NCBI GenBank assembly: GCA_015063685.1
Contig: SVTR01000017.1
Location: 1-61,460, forward strand
Source: Oscillospiraceae bacterium
GTDB lineage: Bacteria > Bacillota > Clostridia > Oscillospirales > CAG-272
Reading direction: 5' to 3'
DNA length: 61,460 nt
Part shown: piece after piece, positions 26,901 through 34,405 of the stretch
How positions within the stretch are numbered: position 1 is the stretch's first letter
Layout of the letters: every line of letters begins with the position of its first letter
Translations under genes and position numbers: made by a program
Notes under the pieces: generated by a model
Databases searched by the model: none
What the model saw: the letters and a program-made list of their open reading frames with translations, nothing else
What the model was told of the DNA's origin: nothing

Positions 26901-27562
26901 TCGCAGAACGCGCGCATCTTCTCGGTGAAGAAACCGGGGAATACGATGGTCACTTGATTATCCTCGGTAACATTGACCTCCTTGAAGCCGGCGGTTCTCG
27001 CATCATCCGCAATACCGGTGGCGGATTCGCCCTTCTTGGGGGTGTATACGGCGTTGGCGTACTGGTTTACCCAGTTCTTGGGCATACTCAAGAATCTTGC
27101 CTCTGCGAAAGGCACCTCATCGTTGATCTTCAGGATACGCTCGATGGAGGTGGAGCGATTGTGATCGGGATAATACACGATCTTGATCGCATACTTCGCT
27201 TTTGTCTCTACGTTGACCGTCCAAGAAACGGCGCCGTCCTGAGGGGTGTAGAGGGCTTTTTCACCCAGCACATCCTTCATTTCGAAGCCATCGCCGTTTT
27301 CAACCGTGAAATCAGCGATCGGTACCTCAATGGCACTGTCTGCCTTAGGCACGTTTTCCTCGGTAGCCTTTTGTTCATACTCATCGTACGAAATTGCGTT
27401 CAAAAGCTCCTTAAGCTCAGACAGAGACGTGTCTGTTACAGAGCCGGCTTCTTCGTCGGAAGAACCGATACCCGAAGCGGACGCAATGACTGTGCTGCCG
27501 CCCAAAAGCATTGCGAAGCAAAGCAAACCGGCGACCAGTCTTTTCAATTTCGTTCCCAACAT
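23987..27562 (-). CDS. Extracellular solute-binding protein fused to carbohydrate-binding-like domains (1191 residues)
   Basis: A Sec signal peptide (about 1-30, ending ASASG) without a lipobox Cys. N-terminal 300 residues form a beta-rich region; about 320-480 resemble a CBM6/35-type carbohydrate-binding domain (VRLEAEEFSAASG, WVEYNFKVESSGMYDIFTRF). A helical linker (about 520-620) leads to a family-1 sugar-binding fold at about 660-1060 (TLLPSILAGSGPDVSLGRGQ, LPEVQGFPMMFLRTDIL, PKSWDDIMACIPVLQANNM), then a helical C-terminus. Sugar SBPs are usually near 430 residues, so this one is nearly three times longer. AGGAGG lies 8 nt before the ATG. First gene of the operon. Confidence 0.88.
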   Translation of the reverse strand: MLGTKLKRLVAGLLCFAMLLGGSTVIASASGIGSSDEEAGSVTDTSLSELKELLNAISYDEYEQKATEENVPKADSAIEVPIADFTVENGDGFEMKDVLGEKALYTPQDGAVSWTVNVETKAKYAIKIVYYPDHNRSTSIERILKINDEVPFAEARFLSMPKNWVNQYANAVYTPKKGESATGIADDARTAGFKEVNVTEDNQVTIVFPGFFTEKMRAFCDTYEIRFFVNDINKNEIRPTAEDSPKWMDYYLRDSSGYYSDVFEFVLDAGENKITLEGQNEPMSIRSIILYPAEDVPTYEGYVQGLKDNGVDVSVAGKDTVRLEAEEFSAASGKTIYPTEDRSCAINSPSDVTRSVLNTMGGEKWATAGQWVEYNFKVESSGMYDIFTRFKQDVLDGMYTCRALYLYSNGEVAANAPGYYDGTPFSEAQKLVYDYSASWQVTALSNGVQYDSNGDGEINKKDKDVTYPVYLKEGVTYTLRMEVTLGQMGDIVRRTQESLNVINAAYLNIIKLTGTSPDAYRDYGFTQVMPDTMVDMVLEADNLKKLAAELTELAGDKSSNVATLEKIARLLDKMGKDDDEVAKNLANLKTNIGTLGTFLSDAQTQPLQLDYIQIQPIDAEKAPKAEPNFWQSLVHEIGGFFQSFFRDYNSMGALTETEEGSVEVWMESARDQSQVLRNLVNNGFTPDTGIAVDLKLVAGGTLLPSILAGSGPDVSLGRGQGDVINYAIRSALLNIDHFEDFEEVSHNFNEAAMLVLGIEDADEVLHYYGLPEVQGFPMMFLRTDILADLDLEIPKSWDDIMACIPVLQANNMQIGLSTDYKIFLYQQGGDLFADGGMRINLDSQLALASFEKMCNLFTMYSFPYVYNAANRFRTGEMPIVIGDYVGTYNQLKVFATEIQGKWEFLPLPGEVQADGSINNVSISGITACVMVNGCEEEVQGDAWEFMKWYTGKDCQVDYANEMVAILGPSGKQATANKAALAELPWTTKELEQVQLQFNNLASVPNYPGAYIIDRYTNFAFLSAYNDGADPSDSLMQHINVINKEIERKRAEFGLETLSDGTTDYKDLLTKRTAQVKVIVESLRDVDKSGEYTDLLAEVESALKSDDKAAVNAAVASVWAAYNAISDADDKYWADKVAVMGYDMRNTDLTKDQKRKLRKCYSYEVYENTDEAVTLLRCMAEFLGDVAENTKE

Positions 27563-27967
27563 TCAATTTTCCTCCTGGTAAGATTTTCGGGACACAGCCC
27601 GGGACAGAACCGTGTCCTCAGGGTATGTTGCTGCCGTCAGCATACCACAGATGCGGAAACATCTCACGCCTCTCCTGCGTGTCCGCCATAAGATCCGGCT
27701 TCCCGGCAGTCGGACGTCGTACCCTTGCAGAGGCAAAGCAAAAGCACGGCGCAATCAGCCGAAAATCGTCTTTGCACGGCTCAGAGCCGAGCAAAAACAG
27801 CGGACAAATGTGTGGCAGTCAAGGCAGGATCGACAGACGAAAAAGCGTTATGAGGGCGGAAAAAGACGCTTGCGGTGACCATTTCCGCAAACGCTTTCTT
27901 CCAACCGTATCATGGCATTTTCGCTTGTCAAATCACACGAGATGGTTGCAAAACACCCTAATTTGAC
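27563..27967 (-). promoter_or_regulatory. Long structured 5' leader of the glycan-uptake operon
   Basis: About 405 nt separate the predicted transcription start from the first ATG. Inverted repeats near the start codon include 27619-27643 (GGTATG and GCTG with complements) and a GGGACAC/GTGTCC pair around 27591-27617. A GCAAACGCTTTC sequence near 27886-27897 resembles a LacI-family half-palindrome. No known riboswitch was recognised. An in-frame 63-codon TTG-initiated frame ends beside the ATG but has no ribosome binding site. Confidence 0.5.
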
Positions 27968-27973
27968 CCTTGC

Positions 27974-28002
27974 ATGATACCACAAAAACCCGAAATTGTC
28001 AA
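27974..28002 (-). promoter_or_regulatory. Promoter of the seven-gene glycan-uptake operon
   Basis: Minus strand: TTGACA (27997-28002), 17-nt spacer, TATCAT (27974-27979). Confidence 0.78.
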
Positions 28003-28461
28003 GTGTCGCTAAAGTTTCGTACATTAATGTGCGTGCGAAAAAAGGCCATTTCGGGCCGTTCACAGTTTGTTCAAGGTTCCCTTTCCCGACAATAAAATTT
28101 ACAATATCCGTTCACTTGACCGCAAGACCCCGAATGCTTTTTGAATGCTTTGTTTCGATTTTGCAATTTTTTTGTTTTGATTCTCACTTTGTTCAATGTT
28201 TTTTTATGATTGTTTACAATTTCGAGGCAATTTATTTACTTTTTTAACATCAAATCTTCACCCCAAACCCACAAAAGTCGTTCACCTTCACCTCACGTTC
28301 ACTTGACCGTTATGTGCATTTTGAACAATTTTCGATAGTTTTTTTCTACGTCTCGGCGAATTGCACAAACTTTCCCCTTGGTGGCGTTTTTATGATTCTT
28401 TTTGTTGAATATAGTCTCTTTTTGTCATTTCGTCGCTTTTGGAAATCCTTCATCTCGCCCC
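28003..28461. other. AT-rich non-coding gap
   Basis: About 460 nt with no convincing gene and much lower GC than the flanks. A 14-bp direct repeat, CGTTCACTTGACCG, occurs at 28109-28122 and 28296-28309. T-rich runs are frequent on the plus strand. It separates two divergent promoters. Confidence 0.55.
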
Positions 28462-28490
28462 TTGCATTCCGCAACACGATATGGTATACT
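28462..28490 (+). promoter_or_regulatory. Promoter of the RlmI-like methyltransferase gene
   Basis: TTGCAT (28462-28467), 17-nt spacer, TATACT (28485-28490); start codon 33 nt downstream. Confidence 0.82.
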
Positions 28491-28522
28491 GTTTGCAGAT
28501 TTCAACACAGGAGGCAATCCAA

Positions 28523-29788
28523 ATGCAGATACAGCCAAACGCCAAGGCAACCTATCCCGCAGCCGTCATCACCGAAAAAGGCGAAAAGCTACTCAGAGGC
28601 GGTCACGTCTGGGTCTACGCCGACGAGGTCATCTCCCTTGACAAAACGCCCGAAAACGGCGAGATCGTTGTCGTCCGCTCCACAAAGAATAAGTTCCTGG
28701 GGCTGGGCTTTTTCAACGCCAACTCCAAGATCCGCATCCGTATCGTCACCCGCAGTGCCAACGACACCCCCAACGAAACCTTTTGGGCACGGCGCGTGGG
28801 ATACGCCCTCGCCTATCGGTATTCGGTCATGGGCGAGACGGATTTCAAGTGCTGTCGGCTCATCTTCGGGGAGGCTGATTCCTTCCCCGGACTGACGGTG
28901 GACAGATTTGAAAATATCCTTGTGGCAGAAGTACTTTCCATGGGTATGGAGAATATTTTGGATTGGGTATTCCCTGCCCTGGTGACCCAACTCAAGGAGA
29001 CTTACGGCGCGGAGATCGACGCCGTCTACCTCCGCAACGACATGGCCATCCGCACCCTGGAGGGTCTGCCCCGCTTCGAGGGCTACTACACCCACCCTTC
29101 CCTGTCCCTCAAAACCGACGCAGACGGCCTTGACGGCACCACCAAGATCAACGAAAACGGCATCATTTACACGGTGGACTACGTGGGCGGACAGAAGACC
29201 GGCTTTTTCCTGGATCAGAAATACAACCGCCGCGCCATTCACGCCGTTTCTAAAGGTCGTCGCGTGCTGGATTGCTTTACCCACACAGGCTCTTTTGGTC
29301 TCAACGCCGCGATTGCGGGAGCAGCTCACGTCACCTCGGTGGACATCTCCGAGGATGCCCTGAAAACCGCCGCAGAGAACGCCGCGCAGAACGGGCTTTC
29401 GGACAAAATTACCTATGTCAAGGCTGACGTTTTTGACTATCTCAAGAACCTCGCCACGGGTCGCGGCGCAGCTCCCTATGACTTCATCATCCTTGACCCG
29501 CCCGCCTTCACCAAGAGCCGCGATACCCTGAAAAATGCCATCAAGGGCTATCGGGAGATCAACGCCTTGGCCATGAAGCTGCTGCCTCGCGGCGGGTATC
29601 TGGCCACCTGCTCCTGCTCCCATTTCATGACAGACACCTATTTCAAGCAGATGCTCCACAACGCCGCCGAGGACGCTGGCGTGTCCCTGCGCCAGATCGA
29701 AGCCCGCCAGCAAGGCCCCGATCACCCTATCCTTTGGAACGTGCCCGAGACGGATTACCTGACTTTTTACATCTTCCAAGTGGTATAA
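28523..29788 (+). CDS. RlmI/YccW-like 23S rRNA (cytosine-C5) methyltransferase
   Basis: 421 residues: N-terminal PUA RNA-binding domain (about 1-80, with RGGHVWVYADEV), central domain containing GGQKTGFFLDQKYNRR, and a SAM-binding Rossmann domain with VLDCFTHTGSFGLNAA, VDISEDAL and catalytic-loop IILDPPAFTKSR. The catalytic Cys lies in LATCSCSHFM. In E. coli RlmI modifies C1962 of 23S rRNA; target specificity is inferred here. ATG at 28523 follows AGGAGG at 28509-28514. Monocistronic. Confidence 0.92.
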   Translation: MQIQPNAKATYPAAVITEKGEKLLRGGHVWVYADEVISLDKTPENGEIVVVRSTKNKFLGLGFFNANSKIRIRIVTRSANDTPNETFWARRVGYALAYRYSVMGETDFKCCRLIFGEADSFPGLTVDRFENILVAEVLSMGMENILDWVFPALVTQLKETYGAEIDAVYLRNDMAIRTLEGLPRFEGYYTHPSLSLKTDADGLDGTTKINENGIIYTVDYVGGQKTGFFLDQKYNRRAIHAVSKGRRVLDCFTHTGSFGLNAAIAGAAHVTSVDISEDALKTAAENAAQNGLSDKITYVKADVFDYLKNLATGRGAAPYDFIILDPPAFTKSRDTLKNAIKGYREINALAMKLLPRGGYLATCSCSHFMTDTYFKQMLHNAAEDAGVSLRQIEARQQGPDHPILWNVPETDYLTFYIFQVV

Positions 29789-29847
29789 TGCCACATATAT
29801 TCTATGTATTGTTAATTATTCAATTTATTGTTAATACGAATTGAAAA

Positions 29848-29898
29848 AAGAACCCGACGCTGTGGCAGAGATGCTTGCGTCGGGTTCTTGTTTTTTTG
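29848..29898 (+). terminator. Terminator of the methyltransferase gene
   Basis: A perfect 13-bp stem (29848-29860 with 29877-29889), 16-nt loop, then a T run. Confidence 0.9.
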
Positions 29899-29968
29899 TA
29901 GGAGAGGCGTTGCGCCTCCCGCCCATATTCATACGCTGGTTTCGGGAGGGGAGCCCCCTCCCCTGCGA

Positions 29969-31036
29969 TCAAAACACCGCCACCTCGGAAAGCATCTCCA
30001 TGATGGCCTTCATGCGAGGATGGTCGTGGTAAGCGGCGTACGCCTCGCCCTTGAAATCCCGCAGGAGGAGAGCAGAGTCGTTTTCGGTGTAATCCTTGTA
30101 GGCTGAATCCACGGAATGAGTCAAGCGGTTGACCATGAAAGCCGTGTACTTGCCGTTGACTCTCGTGTCGTACTTGATCGCGTGCTCGGCGGCCTTTTCA
30201 AAGCTATCGAACATCTCATCGACTTTTCCCAGCCACATATAATTGTTGCCGAGGCGGTGATAGAGATCAGAGACACGGCAATGATAGAAACCGTAGTTCT
30301 CGTCGGAATACAGCAGTTTGAAGCAATCAAGCATAAACCGGCGGCACTTGATGGCATCCTCGGGCCCATATCCGCCCTGCCACGTCATGATGTTTGTCGC
30401 CAAATACATATGATCCAAGAAACCTTGAAGGAGATGCTGACAATGCTCAACCGCCTCGTCTCCTTCCAAAATATTGATCAGCAACATATCACAACTGACG
30501 CCCATGGAATCAGCCATATGTGCGTATTTCTTCGCGGTTTGTTTATCCCCTTTCATGTGGTGCGTAAAAGAAAGACATTGAATGGCTCCGCCTCGCAAGC
30601 TGCTATCAGTAGACTCCTCCAAAATACGCTCACCAAGCGCAATGATCTCGTCGGCGTTTTCGGTCATGTTTTCGGCTCTCAACGCATACATCAGGTCGTA
30701 CACCAAGCGCAGATCATTGGGAAACTCAGCCAAAGCTTTCCGCATGAGGGCAACGCGATCCGAGCTTTTGCCTTCTCGAAACAAAGCAGAATTCTTATCC
30801 CGATACGCCTCGATCTTCTTCTCCCGCTCCGCTTGCCCCACGCCCAACAGCTCGTCGATGCTGACATTATAGTACGCGCTGACAGCGGGCAGAAGGGTGA
30901 TATCGGGATAGCCCTCGCCCCGCTCCCACTTGGACACCGCCTGTACCGTAATCCCCAGATGATTGGCCAGATCCTCCTGGGTGTTGCCCTTCTTCTTTCG
31001 CAGCTTTTTCAGTTGTTCATTTAAAGTAATATTCAT
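29969..31036 (-). CDS. XRE-family regulator with long helical C-terminal domain
   Basis: 355 residues. N-terminal helix-turn-helix (about 5-60: LKKLRKKKGNTQEDLANHLG, VQAVSKWERGEGYPDI) typical of XRE repressors. Residues 75-355 are all-helical and TPR-like (pairs such as ALMRKALAEFPNDLRLVYDL), without recognisable peptide-pheromone or enzyme motifs; TPR-bearing XRE proteins often sense small ligands. ATG at 31036 follows GGAGG at 31043-31047; the upstream in-frame codons have no site. Likely autoregulated through the palindrome that covers its promoter. Confidence 0.88.
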   Translation of the reverse strand: MNITLNEQLKKLRKKKGNTQEDLANHLGITVQAVSKWERGEGYPDITLLPAVSAYYNVSIDELLGVGQAEREKKIEAYRDKNSALFREGKSSDRVALMRKALAEFPNDLRLVYDLMYALRAENMTENADEIIALGERILEESTDSSLRGGAIQCLSFTHHMKGDKQTAKKYAHMADSMGVSCDMLLINILEGDEAVEHCQHLLQGFLDHMYLATNIMTWQGGYGPEDAIKCRRFMLDCFKLLYSDENYGFYHCRVSDLYHRLGNNYMWLGKVDEMFDSFEKAAEHAIKYDTRVNGKYTAFMVNRLTHSVDSAYKDYTENDSALLLRDFKGEAYAAYHDHPRMKAIMEMLSEVAVF

Positions 31037-31061
31037 GGAATACCTCCACACAAAAAGTAAC

Positions 31062-31109
31062 AAGCGCTTGTTCTGATATGATTATATCAGATCACAAGCG
31101 CTTTTTCAA
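31062..31109 (-). promoter_or_regulatory. Promoter with overlapping palindromic operator of the XRE gene
   Basis: Minus strand: TTGAAA (31104-31109), 17-nt spacer, TATAAT (31081-31086). Nested dyads cover it: outer arms AAGCGCTTG (31062-31070) and CAAGCGCTT (31095-31103), inner arms TCTGATAT (31072-31079) and ATATCAGA (31084-31091). Confidence 0.75.
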
Positions 31110-31158
31110 TAACCGCGTTGTTCAGTTTTGGTTGAATTTTTGAACGGGTGGTTAAATT

Positions 31159-32304
31159 TTACTTCTGCGTCAGCAGCCGCTTAGTAGCACTTCCGTCGGT
31201 GGAGAAGGTGATCTCACCGTTGTAGGTGTAATAGGCCGCCGCGCCGGACGCCCTCATGGAGGTCACCAATCCCGCCTCCACCTTATCCTCGATATCGGTA
31301 CAGACCACACAGTAGCGGGGACGGACAGCCGTGAGGCTCGCGCCCAGGTGCTTGTCGTAGCTGCCGTGGTGCGGGGTCTTGACCAACGTGTAGGTGGGAT
31401 ATTCCCCTTCGGCAAACAAGGCGTTGAACTCGGCCATGCGATCCGCCTCGGCGTCTCCCAAGAGGAGCAAGGAGGCTTCTCCAAAGTAGACAGAGGTGAT
31501 GAGGGAGAAATTGTTTTCCTCCACCGCCGCGTCGGGGCTGTCCTGCCCCAGTACCTCACCCGAAGGATACAGATGAGTGGGATTGATCCACAGGCGGCCG
31601 TAATCCAGATTGATCTCCACATCCTCGGTAACGCGGTGGAGGGTTGTGAAGGCGCTACGGCTCTCGATGGCCGCCATCATACTGCGGTAAAGACCTGAAT
31701 CGCGGACATAATCGGGGGCGTATACATTTTCCACGCCAAAGTCCTTGATGACACCCGCCGCCGAGCCGATATGATCGTTGTCAAAATGGGTGATGATCAA
31801 ATGATGGATGGTCTCGATCCCGTATCCCGTCAGCTTGGTCTTCAAGAGATCGTAATCGTCGCTGTCGGCGGTGTCCACCAGCACCACGGTATCGTCCATA
31901 CGGATGAGGATGCTGTCAGACTCCCCGGTTTTGAGAAACTCTACATGCATAACGTGGGGGGAATCCTTGAACATGTCCTCAGGATTCTGTCCGCCAATGG
32001 AAATAGGCGGTCTTGTCTCGGGCGTGGTCTGCAGGCTCACCGTGCCGCTGCCCACCGTCTCCCGTTCAGAGCTTCCCGGAGCTCCGGTAGTCGCGCCGGG
32101 ACCGGGGATTATGCTCAAGCCGGGCAGCGTGGTTTCCTCGGGCACCAGGGTCACCTGGCCGCCCGTCTGGGATCCGTCTGCGGGGAGCTTTTCCTCACCC
32201 TTGGTGCTGATGGTGCCGTCTGGATTCAAAACCTGATCCGTACAACCCGCCAAGGCAACCAGGAGGCACAATATGGCCAGGCCCATACAAAGGAATCGTT
32301 TCAT
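31159..32304 (-). CDS. ComEC/Rec2-like metallo-beta-lactamase-fold lipoprotein
   Basis: 381 residues. Signal peptide with lipobox LAGC (Cys-21), a disordered Gly/Thr-rich linker (about 25-105), then a metallo-hydrolase domain (about 115-381) with THFDNDHIG, LLLLGDAEADRM and TPHHGSYDKHLG, the motif set of the free-standing ComEC C-terminal hydrolase family. Likely an extracellular metal-dependent hydrolase; in ComEC-related proteins the domain is thought to act on DNA strands, but the substrate here is unknown. AAAGGAGAGG precedes the ATG. It sits at the end of an envelope gene cluster. Confidence 0.88.
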   Translation of the reverse strand: MKRFLCMGLAILCLLVALAGCTDQVLNPDGTISTKGEEKLPADGSQTGGQVTLVPEETTLPGLSIIPGPGATTGAPGSSERETVGSGTVSLQTTPETRPPISIGGQNPEDMFKDSPHVMHVEFLKTGESDSILIRMDDTVVLVDTADSDDYDLLKTKLTGYGIETIHHLIITHFDNDHIGSAAGVIKDFGVENVYAPDYVRDSGLYRSMMAAIESRSAFTTLHRVTEDVEINLDYGRLWINPTHLYPSGEVLGQDSPDAAVEENNFSLITSVYFGEASLLLLGDAEADRMAEFNALFAEGEYPTYTLVKTPHHGSYDKHLGASLTAVRPRYCVVCTDIEDKVEAGLVTSMRASGAAAYYTYNGEITFSTDGSATKRLLTQK

Positions 32305-32380
32305 AGGATCCTCTCCTTTCGATTGCCGAAATTCATCGGCCGCTTATCGTAGGGTCATCTCTGAATAAGTAGCTTCACAG

Positions 32381-34405
32381 TCACACCCGACTGTCGGTCA
32401 TCACCGAAACCTCAGGAGCCTCATATTCCGAAAGCTTTTTCTCCTCTGAGGTGTCAAAGTCTCGGTTGATCTCATCAGGGTCACGGTATGTAGGCACAAC
32501 GGCCTTCAGCGCCCGCTTGACCTTGGGAGATGCCAGCTCTCCCTCTGCCGCGCGGATGGCCTTTTGCAAAATCGTCAGCTTGTTTTCTATCGCGTCACGG
32601 GTGTACGGGGTATCCTTTTCAATAAAGATCAGCTGATTCTCGGTTTGAGAAAGGGTCTCGGACTTCATGAGCAGCTCCTCGTAAAGCTTCTCACCGGGAC
32701 GCAGGCCGATTTCTACGATGTCAATATCCTCGTAGGGTACAAGGCCTGCCAGCTTGATCATGTTTTCGGCCAGATCAAGGATGCGGACAGGCTTACCCAT
32801 GTTCAGCACGAACAGCTCACCGCTCTTGGCCATAGCCCCCGCCTGCATCACAAGACAGGCCGCCTCGGGAATGGTCATAAAGTAGCGGATGATGCGCTTA
32901 TCGGTGATGGTCACGGGGCCGCCCTTCTCAATCTGCTCACGGAACAGGGGAATGACAGAGCCGTTAGAGCCCAGGACATTACCAAAGCGCACCGCCGAGA
33001 AGGAGGTTTTGCTATCGGTTCGGCATTGCACCACCATCTCACACATACGCTTGGAAGCGCCCATGATATTGGTAGGATTGACCGCCTTATCGGTGGAGAT
33101 CAGGATGAACTTTTCCGCGCCGTACTTCTCTGCCATATTGGCAGTATTGTAGGTACCCATTACGTTATTCTTGACCGCCTCGCAGGAGCTATGCTCCATG
33201 AGAGGCACATGCTTATGCGCCGCCGCGTGGAATACGACCTGAGGCCGATAGGCCTTGAAAATACTGTCCAGACGGATCTCGTCCCGAACCGAGGCGATCT
33301 CCACCTCCAGATCCAACCTGTCGCCATATTTGCGCAAAAGCTCCTGCTGGATAGCATAAGCATTGTTTTCGTAAATATCCAGGATGATCAGCTTTTTGGG
33401 ATGGCAACGGGCCACCTGACGGCAAAGCTCGCTTCCGATGGAGCCGCCACCGCCCGTGACCAGCACAACCTTGTTTCCATAAAATCCGTCGGCCTTTTCG
33501 TCATTCAGGACAAGAGAATTTCTAAACAACAGATCCTCGATGCGAAGCTCACGGAGCTGGCGCTTGGCAGACTCTCTGCCGTCAGCCTCCTTCAAGGGGA
33601 AGTCGTAAAGCTTTACCTTGCATCCCGTGCGGCTATAGAACTGATACAGCTGAGCCGCCTGCTCCGAGGTAATATTGGGCAGGGCCAGGAAGATCTCCTG
33701 GACGGGCAGCTCTTTGAGCTTGTCAATGATACTTTCATCATCCCCATAGACCTTGAGACCGCCCACCTTGGCACCGATCTTGCCTCGGTCACGCTCGATA
33801 AAGCAGACAGGGCGATAATGCGACTTGGCATTGTAGCTCAGCTCCTCCGCCAGCTTGGTACCGATCTGTCCCGCGCCCACGATGGCCACGCCGATCTTAT
33901 GGAGGTGCTCCTCCTTGCTTTTCGCGCCGTCCTTGGCGTTGCGGTGCTGATGGAGCAGCTGATAGCAAAAGCGGTTGAGCAGAGTGGACAGGTCGAAAAC
34001 CGCCGCCACTAAAAAGGTATGCGAAAAGCCTACGTTTACCTTCCATTCAGGGGGCAAAAAGCGGGTCAGGATCAGCGCGGCAAAGCCAAAGATCGCGTCC
34101 GACAGAACAATGGTCAGATAGGCGCGCACGTTGGGATAGCGCCATACGTTGCGGTAAACCGAAAGGAGCACTCGGCCGCCCATAAGGAACACCAGCAAAA
34201 TGATGGCGTTGATCAAGTAGTTGAGAGCGTCAAACTTCATCAGGCTCTCGGACATATAGGCCAGCCCGATAGCAAGGAAATATGTACCGATGAAGCATGC
34301 TATGTCTACCAGGACCAGCATGATTTTTCGGCTTCCGAAGGAAACTCTTTGCTCTAAAGCGCCCTTCTCGGAGGCTACTTGATTTTCTTTTTTATGATCA
34401 TTCAT
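32381..34405 (-). CDS. CapD/WbpM-type nucleotide-sugar 4,6-dehydratase
   Basis: 674 residues, the usual size of the large membrane-bound form. Four N-terminal membrane helices (about 25-145), a CoA-binding-like Rossmann domain (VAIVGAGQIGTKLAEEL, about 170) and a C-terminal SDR domain with VLVTGGGGSIGSELCRQ (about 314) and catalytic-region STDKAVNPTNIMGASKRMCE. Such enzymes convert UDP-GlcNAc to 4-keto-6-deoxy sugars for capsule or protein glycans. ATG at 34405 follows GGAGG; the 35 in-frame codons upstream would lie inside the preceding gene. Overlaps that gene's end by 8 nt. Confidence 0.92.
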   Translation of the reverse strand: MNDHKKENQVASEKGALEQRVSFGSRKIMLVLVDIACFIGTYFLAIGLAYMSESLMKFDALNYLINAIILLVFLMGGRVLLSVYRNVWRYPNVRAYLTIVLSDAIFGFAALILTRFLPPEWKVNVGFSHTFLVAAVFDLSTLLNRFCYQLLHQHRNAKDGAKSKEEHLHKIGVAIVGAGQIGTKLAEELSYNAKSHYRPVCFIERDRGKIGAKVGGLKVYGDDESIIDKLKELPVQEIFLALPNITSEQAAQLYQFYSRTGCKVKLYDFPLKEADGRESAKRQLRELRIEDLLFRNSLVLNDEKADGFYGNKVVLVTGGGGSIGSELCRQVARCHPKKLIILDIYENNAYAIQQELLRKYGDRLDLEVEIASVRDEIRLDSIFKAYRPQVVFHAAAHKHVPLMEHSSCEAVKNNVMGTYNTANMAEKYGAEKFILISTDKAVNPTNIMGASKRMCEMVVQCRTDSKTSFSAVRFGNVLGSNGSVIPLFREQIEKGGPVTITDKRIIRYFMTIPEAACLVMQAGAMAKSGELFVLNMGKPVRILDLAENMIKLAGLVPYEDIDIVEIGLRPGEKLYEELLMKSETLSQTENQLIFIEKDTPYTRDAIENKLTILQKAIRAAEGELASPKVKRALKAVVPTYRDPDEINRDFDTSEEKKLSEYEAPEVSVMTDSRV

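Noticed and set aside
27563..27754. 63-codon frame ending one base before the SBP start, a possible leader peptide
   Set aside because: It starts at TTG without a Shine-Dalgarno site and the peptide is Arg-rich with no recognisable pattern.
29898..29970. GGAG-rich inverted pair near the XRE gene as a third copy of the palindromic repeat
   Set aside because: It has a different sequence from the 2104 and 38056 copies and its arms pair imperfectly.
29969..31036. XRE regulator as a prophage repressor
   Set aside because: No phage genes are nearby and the long TPR-like C-terminus is typical of cellular regulators.
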